Assembly (NCBI GenBank): GCA_037893245.1
Contig: JBAIAA010000406.1
Coordinates: forward strand, 62,001 to 126,000
DNA length: 64,000 nucleotides
DNA from: Crossaster papposus
Lineage: Eukaryota > Echinodermata > Asteroidea > Velatida > Solasteridae
Direction of reading: 5' to 3'
The notes under the pieces are model-generated. The model ran no database searches. It saw nothing but the letters and a program-made list of their open reading frames with translations, and was not told the origin of the DNA. The position numbers were made by a program, and so were the translations under genes. Position 1 is the first letter of the stretch; each line of letters starts with the position of its first letter. Positions 40,004 to 52,700 of this stretch are shown here, one piece after another.

Positions 40004-41858
40004 TCGAAAATGGTCTATAGCGCCCATTTAGCCTAAGAAACACTTTTCGGCACTTTTTAACGTCAGATCACGAAACGGACTTACAACACTCCCAAATGGT
40101 CTATAGCGCCCATTGAGCCTAACAAACACTTTTTGGCACTATTTACCTTCAGATCACGAAATGGAGTTACAAACACTCCCAAATGCTCTATAGCTTCCAT
40201 TTAGCCTAACAAACACTTTTCGGCACTTTTTACCCTCAGATCACGAAATGGACTTCCAACACTCCAAATTGGTCTATAGCGCACATTGAGCCAAACAAAC
40301 ACTTTTTGGCACTATTTACCTTCAGATCACGAAATGGATTTACAACACTCCCAAATGCTCTATAGCGCCCATTAAGCCTAACAAACACTTTTCGGCACTA
40401 TTTACCTTCAGATCACGAAATGGACTTACAACACTCCCAAATGCTCTATAGCGTCCATTTAGCCTAACAAACACTTTTCGGCACTATTTACCTTCAGATC
40501 ACGAAATTGACTAACAACACTCCCAAATGCTCTAAAGCGCCCATTGAGCCTAAGAAACACTTTTCGGCACTTTTTAACGTCAGATCACGAAACGGACTTA
40601 CAACACTTCCAAATGGTCTATAGCGCCCATTGAGCCTAACAAACACTTTTTGGCACTATTTACCTTCAGATCACGAAATGGACTTACAACACTCCCAAAT
40701 GCTCTATAGCGCCCATTGAGCCTAACAAACACTTTTCGGCACTATTTACCTTCAGATCACGAAATGGACTTACAACACTCCCAAATGCTCTATAGCGTCC
40801 ATTTAGCCTAACAAACACTTTTCGGCACTATTTACCTTCAGATCACAAAATGGATTTACAACACTCCCAAATGGTCTATAGCGCCCATTGAGCCTAACAA
40901 ACACTTTTCGGCACTTTTTACCTTCAGATCACGAAATTGACTAACAACACTCCCAAATGCTCTATAGCGCCCATTGAGCCAAACAAACACTTTTCGGCAC
41001 TTTTTACCGTCAGATCACGAAATGGACTTCCAACACCCCAAAATGGTCTGTAGCGCACATTGAGCCTAACAAACACTTTTCGGCACTATTTACCTTCAGA
41101 TCACGAAATGGACTTACAACACTCGAAAATGGTCTATAGCGCCCATTGAGCCTAAGAAACACTTTTCGGTACTTTTTAACGTCAGATCACGAAACGGACT
41201 TACAACACTCTCAAATGCTCTATAGCGTCCATTTAGCCTAACAAACACTTTTTGGCACTATTTACCTTCAGATCACGAAATGGACTTACAACACTCGAAA
41301 TGATCTATTAGCGCCCATTGAGCCTAACAAACACTTTTCGGAACTATTTACCTTTAGATCACGAAATTGACTAACAACACTCCCAAATGCTCTATAGCGC
41401 CCATTGAGCCTAACAAACACCTTTCGGCACTATTTACCTTCAGATCACGAAATGGACTTACAACACTCGAAAATGGTCTATAGCGCCCATTTAGCCTAAG
41501 AAACACTTTTCGGCACTTTTTAACGTCAGATCACGAAACGGACTTACAACACTCCCAAATGGTCTATAGCGCCCATTGAGCCTAACAAACACTTTTTGGC
41601 ACTATTTACCTTCAGATCACGAAATGGAGTTACAAACACTCCCAAATGCTCTATAGCTTCCATTTAGCCTAACAAACACTTTTCGGCACTTTTTACCCTC
41701 AGATCACGAAATGGACTTCCAACACTCCAAATTGGTCTATAGCGCACATTGAGCCAAACAAACACTTTTTGGCACTATTTACCTTCAGATCACGAAATGG
41801 ATTTACAACACTCCCAAATGCTCTATAGCGCCCATTAAGCCTAACAAACACTTTTCGG
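39960..41858 (+). repeat. 1.9-kb copy of 29,287-31,185
   Basis: The offset is 10,673 bp. F units at 40,163 and 41,626 pair with 29,490 and 30,953 and keep the 1,463-bp spacing. The segment links the end of the 4,218-bp duplication to the start of the 10.8-kb copy. Its right edge is the aberrant junction monomer at 41,835. Confidence 0.82.
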
Positions 41859-41923
41859 TGGCACTATTTCCCTTTAGATCACGAAATTGACTAACAACAC
41901 TCCCAAATGCTCTATAGCGCCCA
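41835..41923 (+). repeat. 89-bp junction monomer at the left edge of copy 2
   Basis: The unit starts TTAAGCC like the neighbours on its left and continues with CTTTAGATC like the block on its right. Between them is CGGTGGCAC, three bases longer than CGGCAC, and ATTTCCC in place of ATTTACC (C at 41,870). I saw neither change anywhere else in the window. Position and uniqueness fit a recombination or repair joint. A sequencing or assembly joint error would look the same. Confidence 0.8.
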
Positions 41924-44900
41924 TTGAGCCTAACAAACACTTTTCGGCACTATTTACCTTCAGATCACGAAATGGACTTACAACACTCGAAAATGGTCTA
42001 TAGCGCCCATTGAGCCTAAGAAACACTTTTCGGCACTTTTTAACGTCAGATCACGAAACTGAATTACAACACTCCCAAATGCTCTATAGCGCCCATTGAG
42101 CCTAACAAACACTTTTTGGCACTATTTACCTTCAGATCACGAAATGGACTTACAACACTCTCAAATGCTCTATAGCGTCCATTTAGCCTAACAAACACTT
42201 TTTGGCACTATTTACCTTCAGATCACGAAATGGACTTACAACACTCGAAATGATCTATTAGCGCCCATTGAGCCTAAGAAACACTTTTCGGTACTTTTTA
42301 ACGTCAGATCACGAAACGGACTTACAACACTCCCAAATGGTCTATAGCGCCCATTGAGCCTAACAAACACTTTTTGGCACTATTTACCTTCAGATTACGA
42401 AATGGACTTACAACACTCCCAAATGCTCTATAGCGCCCATTGAGCCTAACAAACACTTTTCGGCACTTTTTACTGTCAGATCACGAAATGGACTTCCAAC
42501 ACTCCAAAATGGTCTATAGCGCACATTGAGCCAAACAAACACTTTTTGGCACTATTTACCTTCAGATCACGAAATGGACTTACAACACTCCCTAATGCTC
42601 TATAGCGCCCATTGAGCCTAACAAACACTTTTCGGCACTTTTTACCTTCAGATCACGAAATTGACTAACAACTCTCCCAAATGCTCTATAGCGCCCATTG
42701 AGCCTAACAAACACTTTTTGGCACGATTTACCTTCAGATCACGAAATGGACTTACAACACTCGAAAATGGTCTATAGCGCCCATTTAGCCTAACAAACAC
42801 TTTTCGGAACTATTTACCTTTAGATCACGAAATTGACTAACAACACTCCCAAATGCTCTATAGCGCCCATTGAGCCTAACAAACACCTTTCGGCACTATT
42901 TACCTTCAGATCACGAAATGGACTTACAACACTCGAAAATGGTCTATAGCGCCCATTTAGCCTAAGAAACACTTTTCGGCACTTTTTAACGTCAGATCAC
43001 GAAACGGACTTACAACACTCCCAAATGGTCTATAGCGCCCATTGAGCCTAACAAACACTTTTCGGCACTTTTTACCTTCAGATCACGAAATTGACTAACA
43101 ACTCTCCCAAATGCTCTATAGCGCCCATTGAGCCTAACAAACACCTTTCGGCACTATTTACCTTCAGATCACGAAATGGACTTACAACACTCGAAAATGG
43201 TCTATAGCGCCCATTTAGCCTAAGAAACACTTTTCGGCACTTTTTAACGTCAGATCACGAAACGGACTTACAACACTCCCAAATGGTCTATAGCGCCCAT
43301 TGAGCCTAACAAACACTTTTCGGCACTTTTTACCTTCAGATCACGAAATTGACTAACAACTCTCCAAAATGCTCTATAGCGCCCATTGAGCCTAACAAAC
43401 ACTTTTTGGCACTATTTACCTTCAGATCACGAAATGGAGTTACAAACACTCCCAAATGCTCTATAGCTTCCATTTAGCCTAACAAACACTTTTCGGCACT
43501 TTTTACCCTCAGATCACGAAATGGACTTCCAACACTCCAAATTGGTCTATAGCGCACATTGAGCCAAACAAACACTTTTTGGCACTATTTACCTTCAGAT
43601 CACGAAATGGATTTACAACACTCCCAAATGCTCTATAGCGCCCATTAAGCCTAACAAACACTTTTCGGCACTATTTACCTTCAGATCACGAAATGGACTT
43701 ACAACACTCCCAAATGCTCTATAGCGTCCATTTAGCCTAACAAACACTTTTCGGCACTATTTACCTTCAGATCACGAAATTGACTAACAACACTCCCAAA
43801 TGCTCTAAAGCGCCCATTGAGCCTAAGAAACACTTTTCGGCACTTTTTAACGTCAGATCACGAAACGGACTTACAACACTTCCAAATGGTCTATAGCGCC
43901 CATTGAGCCTAACAAACACTTTTTGGCACTATTTACCTTCAGATCACGAAATGGACTTACAACACTCCCAAATGCTCTATAGCGCCCATTGAGCCTAACA
44001 AACACTTTTCGGCACTATTTACCTTCAGATCACAAAATGGACTTACAACACTCCCAAATGCTCTATAGCGTCCATTTAGCCTAACAAACACTTTTCGGCA
44101 CTATTTACCTTCAGATCACAAAATGGATTTACAACACTCCCAAATGGTATATAGCGCCCATTGAGCCTAACAAACACTTTTCGGCACTTTTTACCTTCAG
44201 ATCACGAAATTGACTAACAACACTCCCAAATGCTCTATAGCGCCCATTGAGCCAAACAAACACTTTTCGGCACTTTTTACCGTCAGATCACGAAATGGAC
44301 TTCCAACACCCCAAAATGGTCTGTAGCGCACATTGAGCCTAACAAACACTTTTCGGCACTATTTACCTTCAGATCACGAAATGGACTTACAACACTCGAA
44401 AATGGTCTATAGCGCCCATTGAGCCTAAGAAACACTTTTCGGTACTTTTTAACGTCAGATCACGAAACGGACTTACAACACTCCCAAATGCTCTATAGCG
44501 TCCATTTAGCCTAACAAACACTTTTTGGCACTATTTACCGTCAGATTACGAAATGGACTTACAACACTCCCAAATGCTCTATAGCGCCCATTTAGCCTAA
44601 CAAACACTTTTCGGAACTATTTACCTTTAGATCACGAAATTGACTAACAACACTCCCAAATGCTCTATAGCGCCCATTGAGCCTAACAAACACCTTTCGG
44701 CACTATTTACCTTCAGATCACGAAATGGACTTACAACACTCGAAAATGGTCTATAGCGCCCATTTAGCCTAAGAAACACTTTTCGGCACTTGTTACCTTC
44801 AGATTACGAAATGGATTTACAACACTCGCAAATGCTCTATAGCGCCTATTGAGCCTAACAAACACTTTTCGGGGCACTATTTACCTTTAGATCACGAAAT

Positions 44901-47900
44901 TGACTAACAACACTCCCAAATGCTCTATAGCGCCCATTGAGCCTAACAAACACTTTTCGGCACTATTTACCTTCAGATCACGAAATGGACTTACAACACT
45001 CGAAAATGGTCTATAGCGCCCATTGAGCCTAAGAAACACTTTTCGGCACTTTTTAACGTCAGATCACGAAACTGAATTACAACACTCCCAAATGCTCTAT
45101 AGCGCCCATTGAGCCTAACAAACACTTTTTGGCACTATTTACCTTCAGATCACGAAATGGACTTACAACACTCTCAAATGCTCTATAGCGTCCATTTAGC
45201 CTAACAAACACTTTTTGGCACTATTTACCTTCAGATCACGAAATGGACTTACAACACTCGAAATGATCTATTAGCGCCCATTGAGCCTAAGAAACACTTT
45301 TCGGTACTTTTTAACGTCAGATCACGAAACGGACTTACAACACTCCCAAATGGTCTATAGCGCCCATTGAGCCTAACAAACACTTTTTGGCACTATTTAC
45401 CTTCAGATTACGAAATGGACTTACAACACTCCCAAATGCTCTATAGCGCCCATTGAGCCTAACAAACACTTTTCGGCACTTTTTACCGTCAGATCACGAA
45501 ATGGACTTCCAACACTCCAAAATGGTCTATAGCGCACATTGAGCCAAACAAACACTTTTTGGCACTATTTACCTTCAGATCACGAAATGGACTTACAACA
45601 CTCCCTAATGTTCTATAGCGCCCATTGAGCCTAACAAACACTTTTCGGCACTTTTTACCTTCAGATCACGAAATTGACTAACAACTCTCCCAAATGCTCT
45701 ATAGCGCACATTGAGCCTAACAAACACTTTTTGGCACGATTTACCTTCAGATCACGAAATGGACTTACAACACTCGAAAATGGTCTATAGCGCCCATTTA
45801 GCCTAACAAACACTTTTCGGAACTATTTACCTTTAGATCACGAAATTGACTAACAACACTCCCAAATGCTCTATAGCGCCCATTGAGCCTAACAAACACT
45901 TTTTGGCACTATTTACCTTCAGATCACGAAATGGAGTTACAAACACTCCCAAATGCTCTATAGCTTCCATTTAGCCTAACAAACACTTTTCGGCACTTTT
46001 TACCCTCAGATCACGAAATGGACTTCCAACACTCCAAATTGGTCTATAGCGCACATTGAGCCAAACAAACACTTTTTGGCACTATTTACCTTCAGATCAC
46101 GAAATGGATTTACAACACTCCCAAATGCTCTATAGCGCCCATTAAGCCTAACAAACACTTTTCGGCACTATTTACCTTCAGATCACGAAATGGACTTACA
46201 ACACTCCCAAATGCTCTATAGCGTCCATTTAGCCTAACAAACACTTTTCGGCACTATTTACCTTCAGATCACGAAATTGACTAACAACACTCCCAAATGC
46301 TCTAAAGCGCCCATTGAGCCTAAGAAACACTTTTCGGCACTTTTTAACGTCAGATCACGAAACGGACTTACAACACTTCCAAATGGTCTATAGCGCCCAT
46401 TGAGCCTAACAAACACTTTTTGGCACTATTTACCTTCAGATCACGAAATGGACTTACAACACTCCCAAATGCTCTATAGCGCCCATTGAGCCTAACAAAC
46501 ACTTTTCGGCACTATTTACCTTCAGATCACGAAATGGACTTACAACACTCCCAAATGCTCTATAGCGTCCATTTAGCCTAACAAACACTTTTCGGCACTA
46601 TTTACCTTCAGATCACAAAATGGATTTACAACACTCCCAAATGGTCTATAGCGCCCATTGAGCCTAACAAACACTTTTCGGCACTTTTTACCTTCAGATC
46701 ACGAAATTGACTAACAACACTCCCAAATGCTCTATAGCGCCCATTGAGCCAAACAAACACTTTTCGGCACTTTTTACCGTCAGATCACGAAATGGACTTC
46801 CAACACCCCAAAATGGTCTGTAGCGCACATTGAGCCTAACAAACACTTTTCGGCACTATTTACCTTCAGATCACGAAATGGACTTACAACACTCGAAAAT
46901 GGTCTATAGCGCCCATTGAGCCTAAGAAACACTTTTCGGTACTTTTTAACGTCAGATCACGAAACGGACTTACAACACTCTCAAATGCTCTATAGCGTCC
47001 ATTTAGCCTAACAAACACTTTTTGGCACTATTTACCTTCAGATCACGAAATGGACTTACAACACTCGAAATGATCTATTAGCGCCCATTGAGCCTAACAA
47101 ACACTTTTCGGAACTATTTACCTTTAGATCACGAAATTGACTAACAACACTCCCAAATGCTCTATAGCGCCCATTGAGCCTAACAAACACCTTTCGGCAC
47201 TATTTACCTTCAGATCACGAAATGGACTTACAACACTCGAAAATGGTCTATAGCGCCCATTTAGCCTAAGAAACACTTTTCGGCACTTTTTAACGTCAGA
47301 TCACGAAACGGACTTACAACACTCCCAAATGGTCTATAGCGCCCATTGAGCCTAACAAACACTTTTCGGCACTTTTTACCTTCAGATCACGAAATTGACT
47401 AACAACTCTCCCAAATGCTCTATAGCGCCCATTGAGCCTAACAAACACTTTTTGGCACTATTTACCTTCAGATCACGAAATGGAGTTACAAACACTCCCA
47501 AATGCTCTATAGCTTCCATTTAGCCTAACAAACACTTTTCGGCACTTTTTACCCTCAGATCACGAAATGGACTTCCAACACTCCAAATTGGTCTATAGCG
47601 CACATTGAGCCAAACAAACACTTTTTGGCACTATTTACCTTCAGATCACGAAATGGATTTACAACACTCCCAAATGCTCTATAGCGCCCATTAAGCCTAA
47701 CAAACACTTTTCGGCACTATTTACCTTCAGATCACGAAATGGACTTACAACACTCCCAAATGCTCTATAGCGTCCATTTAGCCTAACAAACACTTTTCGG
47801 CACTATTTACCTTCAGATCACGAAATTGACTAACAACACTCCCAAATGCTCTAAAGCGCCCATTGAGCCTAAGAAACACTTTTCGGCACTTTTTAACGTC

Positions 47901-50900
47901 AGATCACGAAACGGACTTACAACACTTCCAAATGGTCTATAGCGCCCATTGAGCCTAACAAACACTTTTTGGCACTATTTACCTTCAGATCACGAAATGG
48001 ACTTACAACACTCCCAAATGCTCTATAGCGCCCATTGAGCCTAACAAACACTTTTCGGCACTATTTACCTTCAGATCACAAAATGGACTTACAACACTCC
48101 CAAATGCTCTATAGCGTCCATTTAGCCTAACAAACACTTTTCGGCACTATTTACCTTCAGATCACAAAATGGATTTACAACACTCCCAAATGGTATATAG
48201 CGCCCATTGAGCCTAACAAACACTTTTCGGCACTTTTTACCTTCAGATCACGAAATTGACTAACAACACTCCCAAATGCTCTATAGCGCCCATTGAGCCA
48301 AACAAACACTTTTCGGCACTTTTTACCGTCAGATCACGAAATGGACTTCCAACACCCCAAAATGGTCTGTAGCGCACATTGAGCCTAACAAACACTTTTC
48401 GGCACTATTTACCTTCAGATCACGAAATGGACTTACAACACTCGAAAATGGTCTATAGCGCCCATTGAGCCTAAGAAACACTTTTCGGTACTTTTTAACG
48501 TCAGATCACGAAACGGACTTACAACACTCCCAAATGCTCTATAGCGTCCATTTAGCCTAACAAACACTTTTTGGCACTATTTACCTTCAGATCACGAAAT
48601 GGACTTACAACACTCGAAATGATCTATTAGCGCCCATTGAGCCTAAGAAACACTTTTCGGTACTTTTTAACGTCAGATCACGAAACGGACTTACAACACT
48701 CCCAAATGGTCTATAGCGCCCATTGAGCCTAACAAACACTTTTTGGCACTATTTACCTTCAGATTACGAAATGGACTTACAACACTCCCAAATGCTCTAT
48801 AGCGCCCATTGAGCCTAACAAACACTTTTCGGCACTTTTTACGGTCAGATCACGAAATGGACTTCCAACACTCCAAAATGGTCTATAGCGCACATTGAGC
48901 CAAACAAACACTTTTTGGCACTATTTACCTTCAGATCACGAAATGGACTTACAACACTCCCTAATGCTCTATAGCGCCCATTGAGCCTAACAAACACTTT
49001 TCGGCACTTTTTACCTTCAGATCACGAAATTGACTAACAACTCTCCCAAATGCTCTATAGCGCCCATTGAGCCTAACAAACACTTTTTGGCACGATTTAC
49101 CTTCAGATCACGAAATGGACTTACAACACTCGAAAATGGTCTATTAGCGCCCATTGAGCCTAAGAAACACTTTTCGGTACTTTTTAACGTCAGATCACGA
49201 AACGGACTTACAACACTCCCAAATGGTCTATAGCGCACATTGAGCCTAACAAACACTTTTTGGCACTATTTACCGTCAGATTACGAAATGGACTTACAAC
49301 ACTCCCAAATGCTCTATAGCGCCCATTTAGCCTAACAAACACTTTTCGGAACTATTTACCTTTAGATCACGAAATTGACTAACAACACTCCCAAATGCTC
49401 TATAGCGCCCATTGAGCCTAACAAACACCTTTCGGCACTATTTACCTTCAGATCACGAAATGGACTTACAACACTCGAAAATGGTCTATAGCGCCCATTT
49501 AGCCTAAGAAACACTTTTCGGCACTTGTTACCTTCAGATTACGAAATGGATTTACAACACTCGCAAATGCTCTATAGCGCCTATTGAGCCTAACAAACAC
49601 TTTTCGGGGCACTATTTACCTTTAGATCACGAAATTGACTAACAACACTCCCAAATGCTCTATAGCGCCCATTGAGCCTAACAAACACTTTTTGGCACTA
49701 TTTACCTTCAGATCACGAAATGGAGTTACAAACACTCCCAAATGCTCTATAGCTTCCATTTAGCCTAACAAACACTTTTCGGCACTTTTTACCCTCAGAT
49801 CACGAAATGGACTTCCAACACTCCAAATTGGTCTATAGCGCACATTGAGCCAAACAAACACTTTTTGGCACTATTTACCTTCAGATCACGAAATGGATTT
49901 ACAACACTCCCAAATGCTCTATAGCGCCCATTAAGCCTAACAAACACTTTTCGGCACTATTTACCTTCAGATCACGAAATGGACTTACAACACTCCCAAA
50001 TGCTCTATAGCGTCCATTTAGCCTAACAAACACTTTTCGGCACTATTTACCTTCAGATCACGAAATTGACTAACAACACTCCCAAATGCTCTAAAGCGCC
50101 CATTGAGCCTAAGAAACACTTTTCGGCACTTTTTAACGTCAGATCACGAAACGGACTTACAACACTTCCAAATGGTCTATAGCGCCCATTGAGCCTAACA
50201 AACACTTTTTGGCACTATTTACCTTCAGATCACGAAATGGACTTACAACACTCCCAAATGCTCTATAGCGCCCATTGAGCCTAACAAACACTTTTCGGCA
50301 CTATTTACCTTCAGATCACGAAATGGACTTACAACACTCCCAAATGCTCTATAGCGTCCATTTAGCCTAACAAACACTTTTCGGCACTATTTACCTTCAG
50401 ATCACAAAATGGATTTACAACACTCCCAAATGGTCTATAGCGCCCATTGAGCCTAACAAACACTTTTCGGCACTTTTTACCTTCAGATCACGAAATTGAC
50501 TAACAACACTCCCAAATGCTCTATAGCGCCCATTGAGCCAAACAAACACTTTTCGGCACTTTTTACCGTCAGATCACGAAATGGACTTCCAACACCCCAA
50601 AATGGTCTGTAGCGCACATTGAGCCTAACAAACACTTTTCGGCACTATTTACCTTCAGATCACGAAATGGACTTACAACACTCGAAAATGGTCTATAGCG
50701 CCCATTGAGCCTAAGAAACACTTTTCGGTACTTTTTAACGTCAGATCACGAAACGGACTTACAACACTCTCAAATGCTCTATAGCGTCCATTTAGCCTAA
50801 CAAACACTTTTTGGCACTATTTACCTTCAGATCACGAAATGGACTTACAACACTCGAAATGATCTATTAGCGCCCATTGAGCCTAACAAACACTTTTCGG

Positions 50901-52680
50901 AACTATTTACCTTTAGATCACGAAATTGACTAACAACACTCCCAAATGCTCTATAGCGCCCATTGAGCCTAACAAACACCTTTCGGCACTATTTACCTTC
51001 AGATCACGAAATGGACTTACAACACTCGAAAATGGTCTATAGCGCCCATTGAGCCTAAGAAACACTTTTCGGCACTTTTTAACGTCAGATCACGAAACTG
51101 AATTACAACACTCCCAAATGCTCTATAGCGCCCATTGAGCCTAACAAACACTTTTTGGCACTATTTACCTTCAGATCACGAAATGGACTTACAACACTCT
51201 CAAATGCTCTATAGCGTCCATTTAGCCTAACAAACACTTTTTGGCACTATTTACCTTCAGATCACGAAATGGACTTACAACACTCGAAATGATCTATTAG
51301 CGCCCATTGAGCCTAAGAAACACTTTTCGGTACTTTTTAACGTCAGATCACGAAACGGACTTACAACACTCCCAAATGGTCTATAGCGCCCATTGAGCCT
51401 AACAAACACTTTTTGGCACTATTTACCTTCAGATTACGAAATGGACTTACAACACTCCCAAATGCTCTATAGCGCCCATTGAGCCTAACAAACACTTTTC
51501 GGCACTTTTTACCGTCAGATCACGAAATGGACTTCCAACACTCCAAAATGGTCTATAGCGCACATTGAGCCAAACAAACACTTTTTGGCACTATTTACCT
51601 TCAGATCACGAAATGGACTTACAACACTCCCTAATGTTCTATAGCGCCCATTGAGCCTAACAAACACTTTTCGGCACTTTTTACCTTCAGATCACGAAAT
51701 TGACTAACAACTCTCCCAAATGCTCTATAGCGCCCATTGAGCCTAACAAACACTTTTTGGCACGATTTACCTTCAGATCACGAAACGGACTTACAACACT
51801 TCCAAATGGTCTATAGCGCCCATTGAGCCTAACAAACACTTTTTGGCACTATTTACCTTCAGATCACGAAATGGACTTACAACACTCCCAAATGCTCTAT
51901 AGCGCCCATTGAGCCTAACAAACACTTTTCGGCACTATTTACCTTCAGATCACAAAATGGACTTACAACACTCCCAAATGCTCTATAGCGTCCATTTAGC
52001 CTAACAAACACTTTTCGGCACTATTTACCTTCAGATCACAAAATGGATTTACAACACTCCCAAATGGTATATAGCGCCCATTGAGCCTAACAAACACTTT
52101 TCGGCACTTTTTACCTTCAGATCACGAAATTGACTAACAACACTCCCAAATGCTCTATAGCGCCCATTGAGCCAAACAAACACTTTTCGGCACTTTTTAC
52201 CGTCAGATCACGAAATGGACTTCCAACACCCCAAAATGGTCTGTAGCGCACATTGAGCCTAACAAACACTTTTCGGCACTATTTACCTTCAGATCACGAA
52301 ATGGACTTACAACACTCGAAAATGGTCTATAGCGCCCATTGAGCCTAAGAAACACTTTTCGGTACTTTTTAACGTCAGATCACGAAACGGACTTACAACA
52401 CTCCCAAATGCTCTATAGCGTCCATTTAGCCTAACAAACACTTTTTGGCACTATTTACCTTCAGATCACGAAATGGACTTACAACACTCGAAATGATCTA
52501 TTAGCGCCCATTGAGCCTAAGAAACACTTTTCGGTACTTTTTAACGTCAGATCACGAAACGGACTTACAACACTCCCAAATGGTCTATAGCGCCCATTGA
52601 GCCTAACAAACACTTTTTGGCACTATTTACCTTCAGATTACGAAATGGACTTACAACACTCCCAAATGGTCTATAGCGCC
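41859..52680 (+). repeat. 10.8-kb segment, copy 2
   Basis: This is the second copy of 6,219-17,040. Its left edge is a hybrid monomer with an aberrant CGGTGGCAC at 41,857-41,865. Its right edge near 52,700 changes from AACAAACACC with TTTCGG (copy 1, 17,051-17,064) to AACAAACACTTTTTGG. It has G at 47,391 where copy 1 and its tandem derivative at 21,306 have A. It therefore probably left the lineage before that A arose. Confidence 0.88.
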
Positions 52681-52700
52681 CATTGAGCCTAACAAACACT

